From the NCBI GenBank assembly GCA_963932145.1, contig OZ010611.1:58103292-58167291 (forward strand): 64,000 nt of DNA, read 5' to 3'. The position numbers and the translations under genes were made by a program. The first letter of the stretch is position 1. Every line of letters begins with the position of its first letter. This stretch comes from Acanthosepion lycidas. Its lineage: Eukaryota > Mollusca > Cephalopoda > Sepiida > Sepiidae. Of the stretch, positions 1 to 11,294 are shown in pieces. The notes below the pieces were generated by a model. The model saw only the letters and a list, made by a program, of their open reading frames with translations. It had not been told where the DNA came from and searched no databases.

Positions 1-3000
1 ATAGAAATGGAGAAGCGTGCAATGGTGTCGTCTCATACAACTGTGACTTAGTAGAAAAATTTGTTGGCACAAAATGTGTGATCAGTGTCTTATTCTCTCC
101 AGTTTGTGCCTTGTCTTTACCCTTTTCTTCTATATTTAACATTATGTAGAGGCTAGGCACCCCTCAAAATCCGGCTTGAATTTCTTTTTCATTCTAATTC
201 ATAGAAATGGAGTAGCATTCCGTCGTCATATACAACTGTGAACTAGTAGAAAAAATTTGTGGGCACAAAATGGGTGATCAGTGTATTATTCTCTTCTGTT
301 TTTGCCTTCACTTTACATTTTTCTTATATATTTAACATTATGTAGAGACAAGGCACCCCTCTAAATCTGGCTTGAAATTATTTTTCATTCTAATTCATAG
401 AAATGGAGCAGCGTGCAATGGTGTCACCTGATACAATTAGAAAAAATTTGTGGGCACAAAATGGGTGATCAGTGTTTTATTCTCTTCTGTTTGTGCCTTG
501 TCTTTACCTTTTTCTTCTATATTTAACATTATGTAGATTCAAGGCACGCCTCTAAATCTGGCTTGAAATTATTTTTCATTCTAATTCATAGAAATGGAGT
601 AGCATGCAATGGTGTCGTCTCATACAACTGGGAGTTAGTAGAAAAAATTTGTTGGCACAAAATTGGTGATCAGTGTCTTATTCTCTTCTGTTTGTGCCTT
701 GTCTTTACCTTTTTCTTCTATATTTAACATTATGTAGAGGCAAGGCACCCCTCTAAATTTGGCTTGATATCATTTTTCATTCTAATTAATAGAATTGGAG
801 TAGCGTGCAATGGTTTTGTCTCATACAAGTGTGAGTTAGTAGAAAAAATTTGTGGGCACAAAATCGGTGATCAGTGACTTATTCCCTTCTATTTGTGTCT
901 TGTCTTTACCTGTTTCTTCTATATTTAACATTATGTAGAGGCAAGGCACACCTCTAAATCTGGATTGAAATTATTTTTCATTCCAATTCATAGAAATGGA
1001 GTAACGTGCAATGGTGTCTCATACAACTGTGAGTTAATAGAAAAATTTGTGGGCACAAAATGGGTGTTCAGTGTCTTATTCTCTTCTGTTTGTGCCTTGT
1101 TTTACCTTTTTCTTCTATATTTAACATTATGTAGAGGCAAGGCACACCTCTAAATCTGGATTGAAATTATTTTTCATTCCAATTCATAGAAATGGAGTAA
1201 CGTGCAATGGTGTCTCATACAACTGTGAGTTAATAGAAAAATTTGTGGGCACAAAATGGGTGTTCAGTGTCTTATTCTCTTCTGTTTGTGCCTTGTCTTT
1301 ACCTTTTTCTTCTATATTTAACATTATGTAGAGGCAAGGCACACCTCTAAATCTGGATTGAAATTATTTTTCATTCTAATTCGTAGAAATGGAGTAGTGT
1401 GCAATGGGGTCATCTCATACCACTGTGAGTAAGTAGAAAAAATTTGTGGGCACAAAATGGGTGATCAGTGTCTTATTCTCTTCTGTTTGTGCCTTGTCTT
1501 TACCTTTTTCTTGTATATTTAACATTATATAGAGGCTAGGCACCCCTCTAAATCTGGCTTGAATTTATTTTTCATTCTAATTCATAGAAATGGAGTAGCG
1601 TTCCGTCGTCTTATACAACTGTGAGTTAGTAGAAAAAATTTGTGGGCACAAAATTGGTGATCAGTGTATTATTCTCTTCTGGTTTTGCCTTCTCTTTACA
1701 TTTTTCTTATATATTTAACATTATGTAGAGACAAGGCACCCCTCTAAATCTGTCATGAAATTATTTTTCATTCTAATTCATAGAAATGGAGCAGCGTGCA
1801 ATGGTGTCACCTGATACAATTAGAAAAAATTTGTGGGCACAAAATGGGTGATCAGTGTTTTATTCTCTTCTGTTTGTGCCTTGTCTTTACCTTTTTCTTC
1901 TATATTTAACATTATGTAGATTCAAGGCACGCCTCTAAATCTGGCTTGAAATTATTTTTCATTCTAATTCATAGAAATGGAGTAGCATGCAATGGTGTCG
2001 TCTCATACCACTGTGATTTAGTAGAAAAAATTTGTGGGCACAAAATGGGTGATCAGTGTCTTATTCTCTGCTGTTTGTGCCTTGTCTTTACCTTTTTGTT
2101 CTATATTTAACATTATCTTGAGGCAAGGCACCCCTTGAAATCTGGCTTAAAATTATTTTTCATTTTAATTCATAGAAATGGAGTAGCGTGCAATGGTTTC
2201 GTCTCGTACAACTGTGAGATACTCGAAAAAATTTGTGGGCAAAAAATGGGTGATCAGTGTCTTATTCTCTTCTGTTTGTGACTTGTCTTTACCTTTTTTT
2301 TTATTTTTAACATTATGTAGAGGCAATGTACCCATCTATATCTGGCTTGACATTATTTTTCATTCTAATTCATAGAAATGGAGTAGCATGCAATGGTGTC
2401 GTCTCATACCACTGTGATTTAGTAGAAAAAATTTGTGGGCACAAAATGGGTGATCAGTGTCTTATTCTCTTCTGTTTGGGCCTTGTCTTTACCTTTTTCT
2501 TCTATATTTAATATGTAGAGGCAAGGCTCCCCTCTAAATCTGGCTTGAAATTATTTTTTATTCTAATTCATAGAAATGGAGTAGCGTGCAATGGTGTCGT
2601 CTCATACATCTGTGAATTAATAGAAAAAATTTGTGGGCACAAAATGGGTGATCAGTGTCTTATTCTCTTCTATTTGTGCCTTGTCTTTACCTTTTTCTTC
2701 TATATTTAACATTATGTAGAAGTAAGGCATCCCTCTAAATGTGGTTGAAATTATTTTTCATTCCAATTCATAGAAATGGAGTAGCGTGCAATGGTGTCGT
2801 CTCATACAACTGTGAATTAATAGAAAAAATTTGTGGGCACAAAATGGGTGATCAGTGTCTTATTCTCTTCTATTTGTGCCTTGAATTTACCTTTTTCTTC
2901 TATATTTAACATTATGTAGAGGTAAGGCACCCCTCTAAATCTGGATTGCATTTATTTTTCATTCCAATTCATAGAAATGCAGTAGCGTGCAATGGTGTCG

Positions 3001-5424
3001 TCTCATACAACTGTGAGTTAGTAAAAAAAATTTGTGGGCACAAAATGGGTGATCAGTGATTTATTCTCTTCTGTTTGAGCCTTGCCTTTACCTTTTTCTT
3101 CTATATTTAACATTATGTAGAGGCAAGGCACCCCTCTAAATTTGGCTTGATATAATTTTTCATTCTAATTCATAGAATTGGAGTAGCGTGCAATGGTGTC
3201 GTCTCATACAATTGCGAGTTAGTAGCAAAAATTTCTGGGCACAAAATGGGTGATCAGTGACTTATTTTCTTCTCTTTGTGTCTTGTCTATACCTGTTTCT
3301 TCTATATTTAACATTATATAGAGGCAAGGCACCCATCTAAATGTTGTTGAAATTATTTTTCATTCTAATTCATAGAAATGGAGTAGCATGCAATGGTGTT
3401 GTCTCATAAAACTGTGAGTTAGTAGAAAAAATTTGTGGGCACCAAATTGAAGATCAGTGTCTTATTCTCTTCTGTTTCTGACTTGTCTTTACATTTTTCT
3501 TCTATATTTAACATTATGTAGAGGCAAGGCACCCCTTTAAATCTGGATTGAAATTATTTTTCAATGTAATTCATAGAAATGGAGTAGCATGCAAAGTGTC
3601 GTCTCATACAACTGTGAGTTAGTAGAAAAAATTTGTGGGCACAAAATTGGTGATCAGTGTCGTATTCTCTTCTGTTAGTGCCTTGTCTTCATCTTTTTCT
3701 TCTATATTTAACATTATGTAGAGGTAAGGCACCCCTCTAAATCTGGCTTGAAATTATTTTGATTCTAATTCATAGAAATTGTGTAGCGTGCAATGGTGTC
3801 GTCTCATACAACTGTCAGTTAGTAGAAAAAATTTGTGGGCAAAAAATGGGTGATCAGTGTCTTATTCTCTTCTGTTTGTGACTTGTCTTTACCTTTTTTT
3901 TATTTTTAACATTATGTAGAGGCAATGTACCCATCTATATCTGGCTTGACATTATTTTTCATTCTAATTCATAGAAATGGAGTAGCATGCAATGGTGTCG
4001 TCTCATACAACTGTGAGTTAGTAGAAAAAATTTGTGGGCACAAAATGGGTGATCAGTGTCTTATTCTTTTCTGTTTGTGCCTTGTCTTTACCTTTTTCTT
4101 TTATATTTAACATTATGTAGAGGCAAGGCACCACTCTAAATCTGGCCTGAAATTATTTTTCATTCTAATTCATAGAAACCGGGTAGCGTCAATGGTTTCG
4201 TCTCATACAACTGTGAGGTAGTAGAAAAAATCTGTGGGCACAAAATGGGTGATCAATGACTTATTCTCTTCTGTTTGTGCCTTGTCTTTACCTTTTTCTT
4301 CTGTATTTAACATTATGTAGAGGAAACGCACCCCTCTAAATCTGGCTTGAAAGTATTTTTCATTCTAATTCATAGAAATGGAGATGCGTGCAATGGTGTC
4401 GTCTCATACTACTGTGAGTTAGTAGAAAAAATTTGTGGGCACAAAATGGGTGATCAGTGTCTTATTCTCTTCTCTTTCTGACTTGCCTTTACATTTTTCT
4501 TCTATATTTAACATTATGTAGAGGCAAGGCCCCGCTCTAAAACTGTGTTCAAATTATTTCTTATTCTAATTCATAGAAATGGAGTAGCATGCAATGGTGT
4601 CGTCTCATACAACTGTGAGGTAGGAGAAAAAATCTGTGGGCACAAAATGGGTGATCAATGACTTATTCTCTTCTGTTTGTGCCTTGTCTTTACCTTTTTC
4701 TTCTGTATTTAACATTATGTAGAGGAAACGCACCCCTCTAAATCTGGCCTGAAAGTATTTTTCATTCTAATTCATAGAAATGGAGATGCGTGCATTGGTG
4801 TCGTCTCATACAACTGTGAGTTAGGAGAGATAATTTGTGGGCACAAAATGTGTGATCAGTGTCTTATTCTCTTCTGTTTGTGCCTTGCCTTTACATTTTT
4901 CTTCTATATTTAACATTATGTAGAGACTAGGCCCCCCTCTAAATCTGTGTTCAAATTATTTCTTATTCTAATTCATAGAAATGGAGTAGCGTTCAATGGT
5001 GTCGTCTCATACAACTGTGAGTTAGGAGAAAAAATTTGTGGGTACAAAATGTGTGATCAGTGTCTTTTCTCTTCTGTTTGTGCCTTGTCTTTACCTTTTT
5101 CTTCTATATTTAACATTATGTAGAGGCAAGGCACCCCTCTAAATGTGGTTGAAATTATTTTGCATTCTAATTCATAGAAATGGAGTAGCGTGCAACGGTG
5201 TCGTCTCATACAACTGTGAGTTAGTAAAAAAGTTTTGCGGGCACAAAATGGGCGATTAGTGTCTTATTCTCTTCTGTTTGTGCCATATATTTACATTTTT
5301 CTTCTATATTTAACATTATGTAAATGCAAAGCCCCCCTCTAAATCTGACTTTAAATTATTTTTCATTCTAATTCATAGCGATGTTGTAGCGTTCAATGGT
5401 GTCGTGTCATACAACTATGAGTTA
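1..5424 (+). repeat. Satellite array, block 1 (~200-bp monomer, diverged type)
   Basis: About 27 head-to-tail monomers of 196-202 bp. Landmarks in each monomer are TTTAACATTATGTAGAGGCA, ATTCATAGAAATGGAGTAG, a CATACAACTGTGAG block and TGGGTGATCAGTG. Most copies here have six A in GTAGAAAAAATTTG and read CTGGCTTG, unlike the right-hand array. Neighbouring monomers differ by several percent. Duplicated groups are visible: two adjacent near-identical monomers (about 945 and 1142), a 7-mer-spaced pair (about 177-600 and 1560-2000), an 8-mer-spaced pair (about 2220-2510 and 3820-4110) and a 2-mer-spaced pair (about 4160 and 4562). The array stops inside a monomer, after GAGTTA, where the LTR element begins. 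Short reading frames here are chance frames of the repeat. Confidence 0.97.
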
Positions 5425-5653
5425 TGTCCCGGTCGCCATTAGCCGCTCCTTAGAAAGACCTCCTTGAACTTCAAATTCCTTATCTCGCAGATTTAAGTCA
5501 ACGAACATTCGTGAAACCAGACGACTAGTTCAATATCGTTGATGCCAAACCGTACCTCGTGATCATCGGATTATGCAGCGCTTTCTCAAACATCGGACAA
5601 CAATTGTATTAATTTAATATCTACGGTTTTCTACTCCCTCTAGCCGGGGAGTT
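5425..5653 (+). repeat. 5' LTR, left part (before the nested insertion)
   Basis: This segment begins with TG and matches 16759-16988 of the right LTR nearly throughout, up to a hairpin-like CTCCCTCTAGCCGGGGAG. The match stops abruptly at 5653, where the nested LINE starts. The remainder of this LTR resumes at about 12147. About 45 bp present in the right LTR (about 16989-17035) has no counterpart on either side of the nested insertion. Confidence 0.88.
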
Positions 5654-5766
5654 AATATCTGATCGGACCTGCCGGACCATTTTGATTTTACCTTGGATTT
5701 CCTTTGGACATTTTTTGGATTTTTACCTTGGATTACCATTGGACAAGTGTTTTTATCAATCAGACA

Positions 5767-5895
5767 ATGTCTGACACAAGGTCATTAAAAAAGGATCCGC
5801 CGGAATATATCGGTAAGGTAAGTAACTCAAGGAAAAAGAGGCAAGTGCCCACCTCAGTTCTTCCTCACAACGGAAACCTCATCCTACAAATATGA
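5767..5895 (+). CDS. Short upstream frame of the LINE (possible ORF1 leader)
   Basis: A 42-residue frame starts MSDTRSLKKDPPEYIGK and ends in a TGA that overlaps the ATG of ORF1 (ATGA, 5892-5895). It is lysine/arginine rich (residues SRKKRQ). The same frame stays open upstream to 5704, so the exact start is uncertain. It contains GGTAAGGTAAGT at about 5812-5823, which resembles a splice donor, so this could be a leader exon, an upstream regulatory frame, or simply untranslated leader. I do not recognise a domain in it. The four-base overlap with ORF1 is the only argument for translation. Confidence 0.35.
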   Translation: MSDTRSLKKDPPEYIGKVSNSRKKRQVPTSVLPHNGNLILQI

Positions 5896-7376
5896 CCCTA
5901 ACTCCTGAAATGGAGAACGAAATCCAGTTGCCTCCCCAAGAGGCATCCAACTTTGACCAAAATACTCTTCCTGAAGAGTCAACCAAAGCCTACCCTCCGC
6001 TTTCTAATAAGGCAACCGACTCAAACCAGCTGACTAATAAAGATGCACTGACCGAGGAATCACCCTGTGGCTGGAAGACCCCACCCGCCTGCATTTTCAA
6101 TTTAAAGGATTTCCTGGAGAAGGCCGAAAATTATGCCCATCTCATTACAGATGGCGGCTTGGTGGTGGACACCCATGATTTGGAGAAATACCTGGAAAGG
6201 ACTGTGTCCGTGTTTGTGGTCGACAAGCGTTTACGTAAGATTTGCCGATCCACAAAAGACAACATTTTCAAGGCTCTGACGTCGTTTGGATTTTTGCCAC
6301 AGCAAATTATCCGAGGTGCTGGAGCCTTTATGTGGGATGTACTGCTGCCCACATCCGAAGACTGTATTTCCATGATTAATAAGGAGTTGATAACAAAAGA
6401 CCTGATCCTCCGTACGGAATACAAGGGTATGAGGAAGACCAGGGTGGCAGTTTACGAAGTACCAGCTTATGTCAAAGGAGAGGCGCTGGCTGCCTATTTC
6501 AAACAGTTTGGGCAGATAATCAGCGTCTCCTCCGACCGTGAACTAGGGGAATGGAGCTTCAATATCATGCTCTCGAAGAAGGCCTTCGGCTCCATTCCTA
6601 ACTGTTTGAATATTGGCAAGAGGTCTTTACCTGTCATTGTGACTGGTAGAAAGTCGGCCTGCTGGAAGTGTGGAAAGCCTGGTCACCTGGCGCCTTCCTG
6701 TCCGGAGAAAGCGACCTCTGGGTTTCAGCCTGCCTCCGACAAAAACACCCATCAGCCAACAATCAAGACTAGTAATGGGAGATCGTCCGATTTGGTGTTG
6801 CCGGCTACCCCTCTGTCTAAGGAAACGGAAGGGGATTGGAAGGTTGTTAGAAAGAGTAAAGGGAAGGGACAAACAACATCTATTACTTCCCCTAAGGCTT
6901 GTGCGTCCACGGACATGGACACTCCCCCTCCTCCCAGCCGTACGGGTGATACCTCGGTCACTGTTCCATGGACTGACAAAGATCCGTCCTTCGATAAAAT
7001 CCAGGACATTATCAAGCAGAAGGAGTCTTTATCATCGTCAACATCATCATCGGCAACAAAACCATATTCTACTCCGGGTTCTCCAGCGCCAAAATCATCG
7101 TTACAAACAGACTCTACTCGCCCCTCATCCTCTGCCCCATCTTCCCCGTCCAAGTTGAAAAAACAACCCAACACCTCAGCAAGAGCCCTCTCTTTCTCTC
7201 CGATAAAGAAGGATGCAATTCCCTTGGTTAACACCAAACCTCCTGTACCGTCCCCTATAAAAAAAAAGACAGCTTTACGCCCGGGAAGAGACAGAGGAGT
7301 CCTTCGGAAGAAGCTGGCGGGAAAAAGAGGAAAGCTAAGCTGGCTTATAACACGGGGAAGAATGTCTGCCGTGTGA
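5892..7376 (+). CDS. LINE ORF1 protein, CCHC zinc-knuckle RNA-binding protein
   Basis: This is a complete 494-residue frame. LINE ORF1 proteins bind the element RNA and form the cytoplasmic ribonucleoprotein used in retrotransposition. The N-terminal 60 residues are acidic and polar. About residues 180-250 (KTRVAVYEVPAY... AAYFKQFGQI) look like an RRM-type fold of the kind found in ZCCHC3-like ORF1 proteins. A zinc knuckle follows at residues 257-270: C257-x2-C260-x4-H265-x4-C270 (CWKCGKPGH...SC). The rest is a low-complexity Ser/Pro/Thr/Lys tail ending in a basic stretch (KLAGKRGKL), probably disordered and nucleic-acid binding. The frame is intact although ORF2 is not. The start at 5892 is the first ATG in frame and overlaps the stop of the short upstream frame. 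Confidence 0.8.
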   Translation: MTLTPEMENEIQLPPQEASNFDQNTLPEESTKAYPPLSNKATDSNQLTNKDALTEESPCGWKTPPACIFNLKDFLEKAENYAHLITDGGLVVDTHDLEKYLERTVSVFVVDKRLRKICRSTKDNIFKALTSFGFLPQQIIRGAGAFMWDVLLPTSEDCISMINKELITKDLILRTEYKGMRKTRVAVYEVPAYVKGEALAAYFKQFGQIISVSSDRELGEWSFNIMLSKKAFGSIPNCLNIGKRSLPVIVTGRKSACWKCGKPGHLAPSCPEKATSGFQPASDKNTHQPTIKTSNGRSSDLVLPATPLSKETEGDWKVVRKSKGKGQTTSITSPKACASTDMDTPPPPSRTGDTSVTVPWTDKDPSFDKIQDIIKQKESLSSSTSSSATKPYSTPGSPAPKSSLQTDSTRPSSSAPSSPSKLKKQPNTSARALSFSPIKKDAIPLVNTKPPVPSPIKKKTALRPGRDRGVLRKKLAGKRGKLSWLITRGRMSAV

Positions 7377-7378
7377 CA

Positions 7379-7825
7379 ATGGAAAGTGAGGTGAAGGCAA
7401 AGGACTTTGCTAAGAGGACCAATAATTTAAAAGTCCTCCTGGCCATGAAGAAATGCAGTGACAGGGACCTGGACGATCCTACCAACTTTCCCAGGGCAAA
7501 GATGATCCTGACTGTAGTCCGCATTGGGTCCGGATCACGGCAGATCTGGAGCATGATAGAGGAGGCGAAAAAGAGATTCCCGGTGCCTTCTCAAATAGTC
7601 ATCACGAACAATGACGAATTGAATAAACTGAAACAGTTCTGTTGTGGGAGGGTCCCTGTTTTGGTTCACCCCTCCCTATACAGGGCTTTAAAATTAACAT
7701 TCCCTTTGGATGTCGGAGGCTTGTCCCAGGATGTCTCCCTCAAGACTGCGATGGGCACTGGTTCCATGGGTGAAGCTGTAGGCATTCTCACTCCGACTAT
7801 GTTTCAGGGCGACGCCCAACCCTAA
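7379..7825 (+). CDS. Unassigned LINE frame between ORF1 and the endonuclease
   Basis: A frame of 148 residues from the ATG at 7379 (MESEVKAKDFAKRTNNLK...) starts four bases after the ORF1 stop and ends at TAA 7823-7825, 15 bases before the endonuclease ATG at 7841. It is in the same reading frame as ORF2, not ORF1. Visible features are a basic N-terminus and a mixed alpha/beta-looking core (AKMILTVVRIGSGSRQIW, PSQIVITNNDELNKL); I see no named domain. It could be a third small protein, an N-terminal extension of ORF2 now cut off by the stop, or the C-terminal end of ORF1 separated by a frame change. GGTAAGT at its 3' end (about 7827-7833) resembles a splice donor. Confidence 0.5.
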   Translation: MESEVKAKDFAKRTNNLKVLLAMKKCSDRDLDDPTNFPRAKMILTVVRIGSGSRQIWSMIEEAKKRFPVPSQIVITNNDELNKLKQFCCGRVPVLVHPSLYRALKLTFPLDVGGLSQDVSLKTAMGTGSMGEAVGILTPTMFQGDAQP

Positions 7826-7840
7826 GGTAAGTGTCTCACA

Positions 7841-10800
7841 ATGGCTCTGTGGTTAGCAACTTTGAATGGGAGAGGGCTGAGGTCGGAGTCTCGCAGGGCG
7901 AGACTCGTACGTGACCTTCAGCATCTCGGCGTGAATGTTTGTTGTCTACAGGAGACCCATCTTATTGCCAGTGACTATGAGAATATTCTGTCGAAGAGGT
8001 TTCACCTCTACTCAGCTTATTTTGATAGTGGCTCAAGAGGGGTTTCTTAGCTGATCAGCAGGTCCCTGGCGGCGTCGTGTTCTCTTGTGTTCGCGGATCC
8101 GGAGGGCAGGCTTTTTGGCCTGGACGTCACCATAAAAGGAAAGTCTCTTCGCTTCATCGGGGTTTATGTGCCCAACGTCCAGGCGGAGCGGGCGTCCTTT
8201 TTTCGTCGGGTCGAGCCGTTTTTGGCGAGGCCTCGGCAGGTAGTTTTAGCGGGTGATTGGAACGCCGTCCTTGATCCCAAATTAGATCGTAGTGGGTTAA
8301 GATCGGGCTCTTACAACCCGGACGTGAAACCATTTCGTGATTTTATCGACAGATCTGATCTCGTCGATAAGTTTCGGAACGAACACCCCGGGCAATTAGC
8401 GTAGACTTGGACAAATAGGGGCGGCCAAGATTCGGTAGTTCGCACGAGCTACATCGACCGGGTTTTAGTTAGGAAAGTCGACGTAGGGCTCTTAGAGTGT
8501 CCAAGTTTTCATTCGATAGTTTACTCGGATCATCGGCTCGTCCGGGTGCGGGTAAACTTAGATAAGCCTAAACCTAGAATGAATAGTTACTGGAAGTTTA
8601 ACACGTCATTGCTCGACGTGAAGGACTTCCGTGATCAGTTACTGATAACCATTCAGAGGGAATTGACGGGGAGTGTGCTTGGGAATAAGTGGTGGGGACA
8701 CCTTAAGTCAGTCATCAGGTCGTTTGCAGTTGATTATAGTCGTCGGCTCAATAGAGATAGATTAGCAGCCCAAACGGCAGCTGAATCTAGATTAGAGGGT
8801 GCCATCCAGTCGGGAGATAGTGGGGAAGTAGCAGTAACTAGGGCCGAGTTGGCCTCCTCGCTTATCAAGAAGGACCAAGCTCTGGTAGTTACGGCTAGGT
8901 TGAAGAAAATGTCTGCCGAGGCGACGAACATGGCTACAGAACTCAGGCAAGAGGAGTTGCGCAGCGCGTCAGATCGGTACTTTCCAAGCGTCACATCGCC
9001 GGACGGACGCCGGACGGCTACAAACGAAGGCATCTGCGAGGCTTTTCGATCTTATTTCCGCGACCTTTTTACTAGGGAGCCCGGTCTGAGCCCCGCCAAT
9101 TTCGACGCATATTTAGCCGACTTTCCCCGTCTCGGGACGGGGGAAGCGGACTTTTACGAGGGGGTCGTCACCGAGGAGGAAATCTGGGAGGCTTTGAAAC
9201 AGGCCGGCCGGGACCAGACTCCGGGTATAGACGGTCTTCCCTACGAGTTGTACTTGAGGCTGTCGCCCGTTTTTGTTCCGCTGCTGGCACTGATGTTCAA
9301 CCACTATTTGAGGAACGGGACGATACCCCGACGCTTCACCAGGGGTGTCATCAAGTTGTTACGCAAGAGAGAAAGCGGAGGGGATGGGATAATTTCCGCC
9401 CTTTAACTATGCTGAATGTAGAATTGAAGATTTTGGCGAAGGTCTTGGCCAACCGTTTGCAGCTTGTCTTCGATGGTCTGATAGGTCCCGAACAGACCTG
9501 CGCTGTGAGGGGGAGGACTATCCAGGACAACCTTCATATGATTCGCCAGATCATAGAAAAAGTCGACGGTGAAGCTGCGCTGATCAATTTGGATCAGTCC
9601 AAGGCATTCGATAGGGTGGACCATCGTTTTCTCGAGGCTGTTCTCGCCTCTGCCGGGTTCGGGTGCCAATTTCGATCCTGGATACGTCTCCTGTACAGGT
9701 CCCCTGGGGCACTGGTGGAAGTGATCGGGGTGAGGTCGGAGCCTTTCACCTTGTCTCGATCGATTCGTCAAGGTTGTCCGCTTTCGCCTATGCTATATGT
9801 TCTTGCTTTGGAACCCTTCCTTCGCAAGCTAAAGGCGAATCCGGTCCTTCGCGGAATTTCTTTACCTGGTGCCAACAAATCGGCCAAGTGTTCAGCCTAT
9901 GCTGACGACGTGTCTGTTTTCGTTAAGAACACCGCCGAAATTCACGAAGTCAGCAAAGAAGTTTGCAGGTATGAGATGGTGGCGGGGGCCAAAATCAATT
10001 GCGATAAGTCTGTCGGCTTGCGGTTGGGTGATTGGGAGGGTGTTCCTCTCCCCGGTCCCTTCGGCTGGACGGACGGGCCCGTTAAGATACTCGGTGTCTG
10101 GTTCGGGCCCGGTCTTCAGCTAGACACCAACTGGTCGGAGGTTCGGAAGAAGGTCGAGAAAGCAGTTCGCCTGTGGACTCGAAGGAATCTTTCTTTGAAG
10201 GGGAGGGCGGAAGTGTGCATTACGCACATCTACCCATCCTCCTCTACCGTCTTTCGGTTCTTCCACTCCCGTCTACCGAACTAGACAATTTCGTTAAAGA
10301 GCTTTTCAATTTCCTTTGGAGAGGAAAAGCTCATTTGGTAAATCGCAGGGTCTGCTGCCTCCATCCTGCCGAAGGCGGTCTGGCAATGCCAAGCGTCGAG
10401 ACACGTCTGCACATACTCCGCTTGAATTTCCTAGAACGGATGTGTACGCCAAAGGACGATGAGAGCGAATTCTGGAAGGAAGACGCTCGTCAAGATTTTC
10501 CATCCCTGGAAAGTGTGCATTCCGACGAGGTGGAGGCTCACCGCTCAACTGATGGTGAATGCCTCTTTTATCAGGAATGTAGGAAAGCGCTGTGCTGCCT
10601 CCTTGCGGTAAAAGAACACCTTTCTGACACACGGGATTTGTCACGGAAGGCTTTATATCGGGTAATTGTGAGGGGAAAGGCCAAGGACAAGCTCCCGAGC
10701 GAGCTGGGCCTTACGAACGGGGAGTTTCGCTCCGTCTCGCCTTGGGCGCCCGGGTTGAAATGTCTCAATAACGACGAGGCATCCCTCACCTGGCTGGTAT

Positions 10801-11294
10801 TGCGAGGGGCTCTCTGGGTCGGCAAAAAGCTCCGCGCAGCGGGTTTGGCGGTTACAGCTAAATGTGTTCGCTGTGGTGACTGTGAGGAGTCAATCGAACA
10901 TGCCTTCTTTCACTACGACGTTGTGCAACCTTTGTGCAGGCTGATTGAAGGCTACATGGTTCGCGTCTTGGACGGAAAGTTTTTTGCCCTGTAAGCCAGT
11001 TCCGTTTGTGCCAACGTGGTTCCGTCAATGTCGAGGGATCAGCACTATGTGCTCTTGTGTCTGCTCGGCATTATGCCAATGGTAGTGTGGACGACTAGAC
11101 AGAAGGAGTTTCACGCGAGTGAGAAATTTTCCTCCTTGCAACTGGTCTCTTTCTTTAGGCATCAGATTAAGGTTAAGATCAGGGCGGAGAGGGTGCGTCT
11201 CTCCACGTCGAAATTCGGCAAAAGGTGGGTGAAAGTTTCACGCTTGGTGCGAGTGAGAGATGCTGACCTCGAGTGGTTGTTGGATGCAACTTAG
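7841..11294 (+). pseudogene. LINE ORF2: APE endonuclease plus reverse transcriptase, decayed
   Basis: ORF2 nicks target DNA and reverse-transcribes the element RNA onto it (target-primed reverse transcription). The endonuclease starts MALWLATLNGRGLRSE with QETHL near 7955, GDWNAVLDP near 8255 and the catalytic YSDHR near 8520. Reverse transcriptase motifs follow: QTPGIDGLPYELY near 9210, GRTIQDNLH near 9513, LDQSKAFDRVDH near 9591, RQGCPLSPMLY near 9765 and YADD at 9898-9909. A Cys/His-rich tail (CVRCGDCEESIEHAFFH, near 10865) is typical of these LINEs. Reading needs frame 2 to about 9385, frame 1 to about 10240 and frame 0 thereafter, and there are in-frame stops at 8048, 8402 and 10992. It therefore carries at least three stops and two frameshifts and cannot make a full protein. 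Tx1-type assignment rests on motif style and is not tree-tested. Confidence 0.85.

Noticed and set aside
1-5424. CRISPR-like or other spaced repeat array
   Set aside because: The repeat unit fills the whole 200-bp period with no unique spacers; it is tandem satellite DNA in a eukaryote.
5651-5667. U2-like TTAATATCTGAT at the 5' edge of the LINE
   Set aside because: A 12-base match to vertebrate-type U2, but its position in U2 lies downstream of the sequence found at the LINE's 3' flank, and a similar TTTAATATCT occurs nearby in the LTR. Too short and in the wrong order to be a clear target remnant.
6131-7237. Antisense frames of 81-161 residues opposite LINE ORF1
   Set aside because: They are shadows of the sense coding sequence with no domain of their own.
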